Below, in pieces: positions 26,601 to 36,019 of a stretch of DNA of 64,000 nucleotides (position 1 is the stretch's first letter; the number at the start of each line of letters is the position of its first letter). The DNA lies in assembly GCA_036877525.1 (NCBI GenBank), contig JAZGTH010000140.1:118501-182500 (forward strand), in the 5' to 3' direction. Both the position numbers and the translations under genes were made by a program. The stretch is from Chromobotia macracanthus. Taxonomy: Eukaryota; Chordata; Actinopteri; Cypriniformes; Botiidae. Below the pieces are notes generated by a model. The model ran no database searches and had not been told where the DNA came from. It saw nothing but the letters and a program-made list of their open reading frames with translations.

Positions 26601-29600
26601 ATTCAGTATTTCTTAAGTAATAACAATACGAACGATAAGACCATTTACAACACATCTGCAATCAAAACCAAAGCACTGAATAACCACTGGCAAACTTTGC
26701 TTTAATACTACAAAATGAAAAACACGCCTTCTCTCTAGTGTGCACACAACCACCCCTCATCAGGTGTCTGACTCTCGATATACGCGTCATTACAGTATCA
26801 GACTATAAAGGTCAAAGAGTTGTCGGGAGTTAAGATTTCTCATGGCAAGCTGAATACAGACACAGAATCTTGCTTAAAAGAAAAGTAGTAGAAAAACAGG
26901 ACCAATCAACACATCCAGAAATACACAAAATACTCTAAATTAAAAGTAACTAAGAAAGGCTTCCTGCAGTCGCCCATTACAACAGAAGTTATTACGAATC
27001 ATGCCACAAACTTTTTACTGACACTTCCTTTTTGCTAGCAGCCAGTGAAAACATTACCGTGGTAGGTGAAAGGTGTGAAGTAAAGGTTAATAGCTGGTTA
27101 TGTGCCTTAGGCCATGTAGTGCAAATAAAATCTATCTGGTTTATATTAACTATAACCATGATACTGATAAAAAAGAAACCCCTTCACTGCTTTTCACTGG
27201 GTCATTTTAGTAACTGTAATAAGTGATCTACAGTGAAACAAACACACAATGAGAGTTCATACAGTCAGTATTAATGGATTCATACTGATAATGGTGCAGT
27301 AAAGATTGAACCTGAATGTCTACATTTAACAGCCTGATTTTTTAAACACTAGACACTTCTTCAGTTGAGAGCTGATGATCATACTGTTTTATTTTACACT
27401 GATGTGTGAATTTATTCATAGGGAAATGTCAGAAACAGGTCAGTAGACCGTCACACCAAAACATAAGCAGGGACTGAATCTGAGACATTCAATACAAAAG
27501 TTCATCTGATCTACATACAGAACACAATAGTTGAGTTACAGTTCAACACTCGCTGAACATAACAGTCATTATAATTGTCTGCTCTGACACACACACACTG
27601 CCTGAATGAATGAATGAATGAATGAATGAATGAATAAAGCTATCCGTTTCCAGCGGCTCTGGTGAGATGATCGCTGTGTGTTATTAGACAGCGGCTCTCG
27701 TGAGATGATCGCTGTGTGTCATCAGACAGCGGCTCTGGTGAGATGATCGCTGTGTGTCATCAGACAGCGGCTCTGGTGAGATGATCGCTGTGTGTCATCA
27801 GACAGCGGCTCTGGTGAGATGATCGCTGTGTGTCATCAGACAGCGGCTCTGGTGAGATGATCGCTGTGTGTCATCAGACAGCGGCTCTGGTGAATGATCG
27901 CTGTGTTTCATCAGACAGCGGCTCTGGTGAGATGATCGCTGTGTTCACGCTCTGGTGAGATGATCGCTGTGTGTCATCAGACAGCGGCTCTGGTGAGATG
28001 ATCGCTGTGTGTCATCAGACAGCGGCTCTGGTGAGATGATCGCTGTGTGTCATCAGACAGCGGCTCTGGTGAGATGATCGCTGTGTGTCATCAGACAGCG
28101 GCTCTGGTGAGATGATCGCTGTGTGTCATCAGACAGCGGCTCTGGTGAGATGATCGCTGTGTGTCATCAGACAGCGGCTCTGGTGAGATGATCGCTGTGT
28201 GTCATCAGACAGTGGCTCTGGTGAGATGATCGCTGTGTGTCATCAGACAGCGGCTCTCGAGAGATGATCGCTGTGTGTCATCAGACAGCGGCTCTGGTGA
28301 GATGATCGCTGTGTGTCATCAGACAGCGGCTCTGGTGAGATGATCGCTGTGTGTCATCAGACAGCGGCTCTGGTGAGATGATCGCTGTGTTTCATCAGAC
28401 AGCGGCTCTGGTGAGATGATCGCTGTGTGTTATTAGACAGCGGCTCTGGTGAGATGATCGCTGTGTGTCATCAGACAGCGGCTCTGGTGAGATGATCGCT
28501 GTGTGTCATCAGACAGCGGCTCTGGTGAGATGATCGCTGTGTGTTATCAGACAGCGGCTCTGGTGAGATGATCGCTGTGTGTCATCAGACAGCGGCTCTG
28601 GTGAGATGATCGCTGTGTTTCATCAGACAGCGGCTCTCGTGAGATGATCGCTGTGTGTCATCAGACAGCGGCTCTGGTGAGATGATCGCTGTGTGTTATC
28701 AGACAGCGGCTCTCGTGAGATGATCGCTGTGTGTTATCAGCAGCGTCTCGTGAGATGATCGCTGTGTGTTATCAGACAGCGGCTCTGGTGAGATGATCGC
28801 TGTGTGTTATCAGACAGCGGCTCTGGTGAGATGATCGCTGTGTGTTATCAGACAGCGGCTCTGGTGAGATGATCGCTGTGTGTTATCAGACAGCGGCTCT
28901 GGTGAGATGATCGCTGTGTGTTATCAGACAGCGGCTCTGGTGAGATGATCGCTGTGTGTTATCAGACAGCGGCTCTGGTGAGATGATCGCTGTGTGTCAT
29001 CAGACACGGTTTGTGTCTGGTGAGATGATCCTGTGTGTCATCAGACAGCGGCTCTGGTGAGATGATCGCTGTGTGTCATCAGACAGCTGGTGAGTGCATG
29101 GCTCTGGTGAGATGATCGCTGTGTGTCATCAGACAGCGGCTCTGGTGAGATGATCGCTGTGTGTCATCAGACAGCGGCTCTGGTGTAGATAAGCGGCTCT
29201 GGTGAGATGATCGCTGTGTGTCATCAGACAGCGGCTCTGGTGAGAGGCTGTGTTATAGACAGTGCTCTGGTGAGATGATCGCTGTGTGTCATCAGACAGC
29301 GGCTCTGGTGAGATGATCGCTGTGTGTCATCAGACAGCGGCTCTGGTGAGATGATCGCTGTGTGTCATGCTTGTGAATATCGCTGTGTGTCATCAGACAG
29401 CGGCTCTGGTGAGATGATCGCTTTCATCGACGCTGTGTGTCATCAGACAGCGGCTCTGGTGAGATGATCGCTGTGTGTCATCAGACAGCGGCTCTGGTGA
29501 GATGATCGCTGTGTGTCATCAGACAGCGGCTCTGGTGAGATGATCGCTGTGTGTTATCAGACAGCGGCTCTGGTGAGATGATCGCTGTGTGTTATCAGAC

Positions 29601-30180
29601 AGCTGCTCTGGTGAGATGATCGCTGTGTGTTATCAGACAGCGGCTCTGGTGGATGAGATGTATCGGTGAATGTGTTATCAGACAGCGGCTCTGGTGAATG
29701 ATCGCTGTGTGTTATCAGACAGCGGCTCTCGTGAGATGATCTGTGTGTCATCTGTGTGTTATCAGACAGCGGCTCTGGTGAGATGATCGCTGTGTGTCAT
29801 CAGACAGCGGCTCTCGTGAGATGATCGCTGTGTGTCATCAGACAGCGGCTCTGGTGAGATGATCGCTGTGTGTTATCAGACAGCGGCTCTGGTGAGATGA
29901 TCGCTGTGTGTTATCAGACAGCGGCTCTGGTGAGATGATCGCTGTGTGTTATCAGACAGCGGCTCTCGTGAGATGATTACGATTGTGTAGTTCAGTGTTT
30001 GTAAGTTATAAGCTCGTCTGCGTTTACCTGACAGAAGTCGCAGCAGTACCGCGACGCGCGCTCCTCAGGACACTCCGCGCTGTTCTTCAGAGCCGCTGCT
30101 ATCGCCTCCAGTCGCGCTGAGAGCGCGTTGAACGCGACGCTTTGCTCGCCGCGGTCCTGTTCGGCCTCCTCGTCCGCCAT
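17661..30180 (-). CDS. znf292: Zinc finger protein 292
   Basis: The gene is complete. Exons 30028-30180, 26114-26268, 25902-25980, 25535-25670, 25240-25442, 24868-25001, 24556-24697 and 17661-24464 join in phase to 2,601 residues (human about 2,720). The start MADEEAEQ is identical to the human N-terminus. The N-terminal 400 residues are helical (WKTLKRHCLGLMGEEASIVS is conserved). The last exon has 16 C2H2 zinc fingers: seven clustered early, two mid-protein, two later and five near the end. It also has two basic GRPRKY, AT-hook-like motifs. Known of the family: a nuclear, DNA-binding transcription factor; human variants cause a neurodevelopmental disorder. The Met at 24464 is internal, because an acceptor directly precedes it. 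The single 6.8-kb final exon matches the mammalian structure. It is convergent with gjb7. Confidence 0.97.
26269..27600. other. znf292: Non-repetitive part of znf292 intron 1
   Basis: This is AT-rich intronic sequence. No coding exon, RNA gene or recognisable transposon was seen. Confidence 0.55.
27604..27635. repeat. (TGAA)n microsatellite
   Basis: About seven TGAA units lie immediately before the 38-bp minisatellite in znf292 intron 1. Confidence 0.95.
27650..29978. repeat. 38-bp minisatellite in znf292 intron 1
   Basis: About 60 tandem copies of a 38-bp unit. The unit starts GCGGCTCTGGTGAGATGATC and continues GCTGTGTG(T/C variants)ATCAGACA. Most units are near-identical. Variants include TGTGTTATCAG versus TGTGTCATCAG and CTCGTGAG versus CTGGTGAG. 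Truncated and scrambled units cluster at 29008-29270, 29368-29430 and 29650-29760. The array ends about 50 bases from the exon 1 donor at 30027. Copy number is estimated from length. Confidence 0.97.
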
Positions 30181-30300
30181 CTTCACTTCCAATTCCGCCG
30201 CGTACGCACCGCGCGTCACGTGACGCGAAATCACTGTGCGTCCGACGCACTGTGAGTCACGTGACCTCCCCTACAGCGTACTGTCAGTAAGCCCGGCCAC
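30028..30300 (-). promoter_or_regulatory. znf292: CpG-rich znf292 exon 1 and promoter
   Basis: Dense CpG (GCGCGTCACGTGACGCG and similar) covers exon 1 and the upstream 120 bases, in strong contrast to the surrounding AT-rich DNA and repeats. CACGTG E-box cores occur near 30217 and 30257. It is probably a CpG-island promoter without TATA. Large minisatellites begin about 50 bases inside intron 1 and about 550 bases upstream. Confidence 0.6.
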
Positions 30301-30850
30301 TGTTAAATAACTCACGTTTAATCATATTATATTTGTAATTTATTTTTAAATGACGTGTTTGGTGTCTATGTTTGAGTACCTAACACAGACCACAGATCTG
30401 TGGCAGACTTCGCGTCAGGGCAACAATTCAACACACAAGCAGTGACATTAAGTGACTTACATTGTGGGTCCAGTGATGGTCTGTAGGTAGCCATTTTTGC
30501 GCGTCTATGTAACAACACAGTGATTTTGTTACTGAATAAATTTTAGTTTTTGAACGAATCAATGAGTCAGTGATTCAATAAATTTGTTATTCATAAAGAC
30601 AGTTACTTCGTTTCTGAAAGAATGAAGAAGTTAGATAAAGAACAGGCGTGAAGAAGGAAGTGTAGAGAAAAGGGAAACTTTATTATGAGAAGAAAAAGCA
30701 GGGAAAAATATGAGACAAGAGCAAAGGAAGGAGGACATGAGACAGTATGAGACAGTATGAGACAGCAGCAGCATGACGCACATGATGCTTCAGTGGTGTA
30801 AAGGTATTTGTAGTGCTAGACTGAATAACTTGACTTTGTGTTTATTACAA
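30300..30850. other. Spacer between znf292 promoter and minisatellite
   Basis: Ordinary AT-rich sequence with a short purine-rich stretch (30640-30770) including three copies of GAGACAGTAT-like words. No gene was seen. Confidence 0.5.
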
Positions 30851-30854
30851 TGCA

Positions 30855-32215
30855 TCTTATAGCTCTATGGCTCCTGTCACTGCTATATCTTATAGCTCTA
30901 TGGCTCCTGTCACTGCTATATCTTATAGCTCTGTGGGCTCCTGTCACTGCTATATCTTATAGCTCTGTGGGCTCCTGTCACTGCTATATCTTATAGCTCT
31001 ATGGGCTCCTGTCACTGCTATATCTTATAGCTCTATGGGCTCCTGTCACTGCTATATCTTATAGCTCTATGGCTCCTGTCACTGCTATATCTTATAGCTC
31101 TATGGGCTCCTGTCACTGCTATATCTTATAGCTCTATGGGCTCCTGTCACTGCTATATCTTATAGCTCTATGGCTCCTGTCACTGGTATATCTTATAGCT
31201 CTATGGGCTCCTGTCACTGCTATATCTTATAGCTCTATGGGCTCCTGTCACTGCTATATCTTATAGCTCTATGGGCTCCTGTCACTGCTATATCTTATAG
31301 CTCTATGGGCTCCTGTCACTGCTATATCTTAATGGGCTCCTGTCACTGCTATATCTTATAGCTCTATGGCTCCTGTCACTGCTATATCTTATAGCTCTAT
31401 GGGCTCCTGTCACTGCTATATCTTATAGCTCTATGGGCTCCTGTCACTGCTATATCTTATAGCTCTATGGGCTCCTGTCACTGCTATATCTTATAGCTCT
31501 ATGGCTCCTGTCACTGCTATATCTTATAGCTCTGTGGGCTCCTGTCACTGCTATATCTTATAGCTCTATGGGCTCTGTATTGGCTCCTGTCACTGCTATA
31601 TCTTATAGCTCTATGGGCTCCTGTCACTGCTATATCTTATAGCTTATGGGCTCCTGTCACTGCTATATCTTATAGCTCTATGGCTCCTGTCACTGCTATA
31701 TCTTATAGCTCTATGGGCTCCTGTCACTGCTATATCTTATAGCTCTATGGGCTCCTGTCACTGCTATATCTTATAGCTCTATGGGCTCCTGTCACTGCTA
31801 TATCTTATAGCTCTATGGCTCCTGTCACTGCTATATCTTATAGCTCTATGGGCTCCTGTCACTGCTATATCTTATAGCTCTATGGGCTCCTGTCACTGGT
31901 ATATCTTATAGCTCTATGGCTCCTGTTACTGCTATATCTTATAGCTCTATGGGCTCCTGTCACTGCTATATCTTATAGCTCTATGGGCTCCTGTCACTGC
32001 TATATCTTATAGCTCTATGGCTCCTGTCACTGCTATATCTTATAGCTCTATGGGCTCCTGTCACTGCTATATCTTATAGCTCTATGGGCTCCTGTCACTG
32101 CTATATCTTATAGCTCTATGGGCTCCTGTCACTGCTATATCTTATAGCTCTATGGGCTCCTGTCACTGCTATATCTTATAGCTCTATGGGCTCCTGTCAC
32201 TGGTATATAGTATAT
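30855..32215. repeat. 33/34-bp minisatellite upstream of znf292
   Basis: About 40 tandem copies of a unit reading ATCTTATAGCTCTATGGG then CTCCTGTCACTGCTAT. Units are 34 bp with GGG or 33 bp with GG at one site, and a few have GTGGG. The order GG-GGG-GGG recurs, suggesting higher-order repeats. A few broken units occur, for example near 31330 and 31570. It lies between znf292 and htr1e. Confidence 0.97.
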
Positions 32216-32359
32216 GTCTAAGGGCACCTGGGCTCCTGCAGCTAAACTTACACAATGTTTATACAATTTGTTTAATTTTTTATTAAGTGAACTTGGGGCC
32301 ATCAAACAGAACATATTCATTTAATCATGCAATTCTCAAAGCAATTTTGAAATTGAAAG

Positions 32360-32480
32360 AGATTCACCTCATGTTATTCCATTTTCTTCTGTTAAACACA
32401 AAAAAGATATTCCAAAGAATGTAGGTAACCAAACACTTGCTGTTAGCCACTGACTTTCATAGATGTTTTTCTTCATGCCT
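32360..32480. repeat. Degenerate dispersed repeat fragment (CTCATGTT...AAGATATT type)
   Basis: The words TTCACCTCATGTTATTCC, AACACAAAAAAGATATTCC and CATAGATGTTTTT occur in the order of a dispersed repeat I remember from cyprinid genomes (often starting TTCACCCAAAAATGAAA). Further fragments lie at 34965-35060 and 44425-44525. Class is uncertain. Confidence 0.45.
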
Positions 32481-32791
32481 TGTTTTAAATTCACTATTAA
32501 CCACAGCTTCACGGGGGTTTACTGCTTTAATGAGTATCAGGTGACCATTTCTGAGTTCCACCCTTTTCAGTGATCGAAGGCTCTTAAGCTATCGTCACAT
32601 CCATTGCTGTCTGTATTCGTAGGGATCTCAGTTAGAATTTTTTGCATGCTGAAAGTCTAGTGTGACCACACCTTTACAGGTTGTCCTAACCAAACGCAAC
32701 ACAACAAGATTTCAGTAACAAAGCAATTTGTCTGTCCACACCAGAAGCAAAAGGGTGACACGACAGATCAATCACAAATCAGGATGTGCGT

Positions 32792-32888
32792 GATTTCCTT
32801 CTTTTAAAGCACACCATTGTGTTTTAAAAGAAGGAAATCTTTTAAAACACTTTTTTCAGATGTTGAAAAAAATTATTTTCAACATCTG
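32792..32888. repeat. Cluster of three palindromes
   Basis: A 22-bp stem with a 4-base loop occupies 32792-32839 (left arm starts GATTTCCTTCTTTTAAA, one G-T wobble). A 13-bp stem at 32819-32850 (GTGTTTTAAAAGA) overlaps its right arm. A separate 13-bp stem lies at 32857-32888 (CAGATGTTGAAAA). All were read directly from sequence. Confidence 0.9.
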
Positions 32889-32889
32889 A

Positions 32890-33751
32890 GGTAAATTATA
32901 CATTGTTATGCTTATTATGGCTTTTAAAGTCTTGACCAATTACATACCAGCTAAAAAGAAACCCTTTTAATGATACAAATCAGCACAAACCATTTCTAAA
33001 AATAGAATCTGCTGTCACTTTATGCGTATCACTGTTGTGGCTGGTTAGGACAAAACCTCTGTTTAACATGGAAAAGCATCATGTCGCATTTTTTTATCAC
33101 TTTTATCACGTCACAGCATCATGTCGCATTTGGTTAGGACACGGTGTGGACAGTAAAGATGAGAAGATCAGGGTGATCATTTCTAAATGGAACACAATAG
33201 AGCATACAATACACATACATAATGGCAGAGGAATGTCTTTAAACACTAATCAAATAAATAACAATATCAATATCTGATCTCTTCTTTTTAAAGAATGTCC
33301 AAAGCTGTGCTTGAACAGGCCATTTTGAAAAGCACAAAAATTTGTGTAAGCTTGGGCACTGCTTACTGAGTTCTAATTGGCCAATTGCTGTTAATTATAA
33401 TTTGTAATTTATTTGAGAATTTTAATGTTATATTTGCATGATAAGCTTTACATAATACACAACATTCATAATTTAAGAGGGGATCATAAACAAGGGGGAT
33501 AGTGGTCAATACAATCGCAAGGATTTACTGATATGACGATACTAAGAATCACCAGTTTGGTTGTACAATGCAGGACATAAACATCTTTAATGCAAAAACA
33601 AAACTTTTATTGCAACATTAAATGAAATCAGCTGGTAATGATTCAGGTAAACTGGGTGCTGAAGTTTTGACTTTAACTCAAACAGAGTTCAGCTCGAAAT
33701 AATTCCACGATTCCATTCAGGAGCAACAGTGTTTCTTTAAGCTATCTGTTT
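32890..33751. other. Intergenic sequence downstream of htr1e
   Basis: AT-rich DNA that should include the htr1e 3' UTR. A short duplicated phrase (CATCATGTCGCATTT) occurs twice near 33075-33130. No gene was seen. Confidence 0.5.
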
Positions 33752-34888
33752 TCACGTGTGCTCTTTGCGGCCAATCAGTCTCTTAAAGGCCTGTTTAAAG
33801 TCCTCATTGAAGCTGGTGTACAGTAGCGGGTTTATGAGAGAGTTTATGTAGCCCAGCCAGGTGAGAAAGTCTGATACATGGGGAGGCGGGTTTAGCATCT
33901 TTAGCCCCACCAGCAGCTCTTTTAGAAAGAACGGCAGCCAGCACAGGATAAAGGCTCCCAGAATAAGCCCCAGAATTCGTGCCGCCTTTCTTTCCCGGGA
34001 TGTACAGATCTGATTCCTCTCATCTGACTCATTCATTTCCATGTCAAACGACGGCATGCGAATGGTGGTGTTTTTTCTGTCAGATTCCACAGTAGGGTCA
34101 GAAGTTGAAAGGTCAGAAATGCAAAAAGCATGTTTGACACGGCAGTGGTTAAGTGAGTTTTGGCTGTCGGTGCTGCGGCTGCTGAGGTGACGAGATGAAC
34201 CTCGTTTCTGATACAGCGTCTTAGCAGCGCTGTAGATGCGAGAGTACAGGATGAGGATAAGTGTCATGGGGATGTAAAATGCACCCAGGGTGGAGTAGAT
34301 TGTGTAGCCTACATGATCATGCTCTATGATGCACTGCTGAGAGCCACCACCCTCCTGTCGACGCCTCCAGAACAGAGGCGGTATGGAGATAAAGACAGAA
34401 ATAACCCACGCCATTGCAACCATGACTGCTGCGCGCCGAGCCGTCCTCTTGCGTGCATATTCAATGGCCTTGGTGATGGCCCAGTAACGGTCCAGTGCTA
34501 TCACGCACAGATGCAGAATAGAACTGGTACAACAGGTCATGTCGATGCTCAGCCACGCCTCACATATGATCTGCCCCAGTGACCACGTCTCCGTAGTGAT
34601 GTACAGGATGCTAATAGGCATTACCAGCACGGCAACCAGGAAGTCAGTGACAGCCAATGAGCAGATGAGGTAGTTTGCAGGGAGGTGGAGCTTCTTGGTG
34701 GTTAAAATGGCAGTGATAACAGCAGTGTTCATGATAGCCGTCAATAGCGTTAGCAAGGCCAGCAGAGTCACCACGGCTAATCGCTCTGTCACCACCTTAA
34801 CACGGAATGTGGCTCCTGGTATGGCAGTGGAGTTGGTGCTGTTGGTTGGAGCACCAGAACTTTCCCCTAGGTAACGCTCCATCTCCAT
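33752..34888 (-). CDS. htr1e: 5-hydroxytryptamine receptor 1E
   Basis: An intronless coding exon of 378 residues for a Gi-coupled serotonin receptor of the plasma membrane. Seen: N-terminal glycosylation sites NST at 16 and 19; seven membrane segments; amine-binding Asp116 in SIDMTCC; disulfide cysteines 109 and 186; DRY at 133-135; a long third loop with KRGSSRHLSSRSTDSQNS as in human HTR1E; CWLPFF at 316-321; NPLLY at 353-357; and the tail ending KEHT. The third-loop and tail motifs favour HTR1E over HTR1F. Its place beside znf292 agrees with human 6q14. A splice acceptor (TTTAACAG) lies 52 bases before the ATG, with the exon starting at 34940, so the 5' UTR is spliced. Confidence 0.95.
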   Translation of the reverse strand: MEMERYLGESSGAPTNSTNSTAIPGATFRVKVVTERLAVVTLLALLTLLTAIMNTAVITAILTTKKLHLPANYLICSLAVTDFLVAVLVMPISILYITTETWSLGQIICEAWLSIDMTCCTSSILHLCVIALDRYWAITKAIEYARKRTARRAAVMVAMAWVISVFISIPPLFWRRRQEGGGSQQCIIEHDHVGYTIYSTLGAFYIPMTLILILYSRIYSAAKTLYQKRGSSRHLSSRSTDSQNSLNHCRVKHAFCISDLSTSDPTVESDRKNTTIRMPSFDMEMNESDERNQICTSRERKAARILGLILGAFILCWLPFFLKELLVGLKMLNPPPHVSDFLTWLGYINSLINPLLYTSFNEDFKQAFKRLIGRKEHT

Positions 34889-34964
34889 CCCCTAGCCGGA
34901 ACTAAAGCCACACAGACTCCTCCAGGGGACGACTGAATCCCTGTTAAAGAAAAAAATGAAAATT

Positions 34965-35060
34965 TTTTCATTAATCACCAACTCATCAACCCTCATGTTC
35001 CAACCCATATGACTTTGACTTCTGTCCTTCTGTCTGCTGTTATTCAGTAGATATTCTGAA
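34965..35060. repeat. Second dispersed repeat fragment (ACCCTCATGTT type)
   Basis: AACCCTCATGTTCCAACC followed by TATGACTTTGACTTCTG matches the start of the family noted at 32360-32480. It lies in the 5' UTR intron of htr1e. Confidence 0.45.
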
Positions 35061-35916
35061 GTATCTTATTGCAGCTCCTTTGTTATCCAATGGCAGGTTA
35101 TAGCAATTAAATCTGTCAAGTTCCAAAATGGACAGACTTTGTGTGAAGAACAGACTAAAACTGAAAATCCAGAGCCTGTGGTGCAGGTGGGATAATTATT
35201 GTATGTTTAGTCCATGTTTCCAGTCCTGGCACACAACACAGTTACAGTTTGATGAATGTGATCACTATGAAGTTTCATTTAATTATGAAGTGTGTGAAAA
35301 AGCTGATCAAAAATGTTTTGTTCTACAATAAAACAGTAAGGGGTTTAGAATAAACACTACAAATGTTCCGTCAGTCCATCAGTAATCTGTGTGAATCTAC
35401 AATGGCCAGTGTCCAGAACTACAGTTAGGTGGGGGTGTTCTGGGGGGTGAGTGAAGATACTGGAAGATGTCTGAATTTGCTTTATTCTTAACTTAATATT
35501 CATAGTCACCACACAGCAGCCTTTACAAAGATACATATCCACACAATAATGGGATTTCACAATGATGAGATCCACTACAGAGATGAACGTAGAAACACAT
35601 ACACACAAACAAACACGGTCATGTCAACATATCACACCTTTGTCAACAGTATGTCAACATTTATTTGATAATTTATTAACCTTTAAATGAACAGGTATAT
35701 ACCTCTTTTAGTTCTAAAGCATTTCTCCAACAAGAAAAGCACATACGCTCTGATATTCTATTAAGCATCGACTCAATCTGTAAAATAAATTAAACTACTG
35801 TCAAATCATTTACTGCCAAAACAAAACAGCTACCATCCTGTTCTGTCTTTAACATCTGATGTAGTTGCACACAAACACTTAAAACTGAATATAAAGAAAG
35901 AAAAAATAAACTTACC

Positions 35917-36019
35917 CAATCGTTCAAATGTTTGTGCTTGAGTTTCGTGAAGATGCAGATGTAGATGAACACAATCACCTCTAGTGCTCTCCAGCACAGC
36001 TCACTGGCCTTCACTGTGA
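35917..36019 (-). other. htr1e: Candidate untranslated internal exon of htr1e
   Basis: On the minus strand the segment is bounded by TCTCACAG at its 5' side and by GATTGG|GTAAGTTT, a near-consensus donor. It lies about 1 kb upstream of the htr1e exon start. It is open in one frame but shows no known protein. Speculative. Confidence 0.25.

Noticed and set aside
29557..29751. Frame of repeated SDNT...HSDHSPEPL units
   Set aside because: It is the 38-bp minisatellite read in one frame; it is broken by length variants and lies in an intron.
27650..32215. CRISPR-like arrays
   Set aside because: Units are contiguous tandem repeats without unique spacers, in a vertebrate genome.
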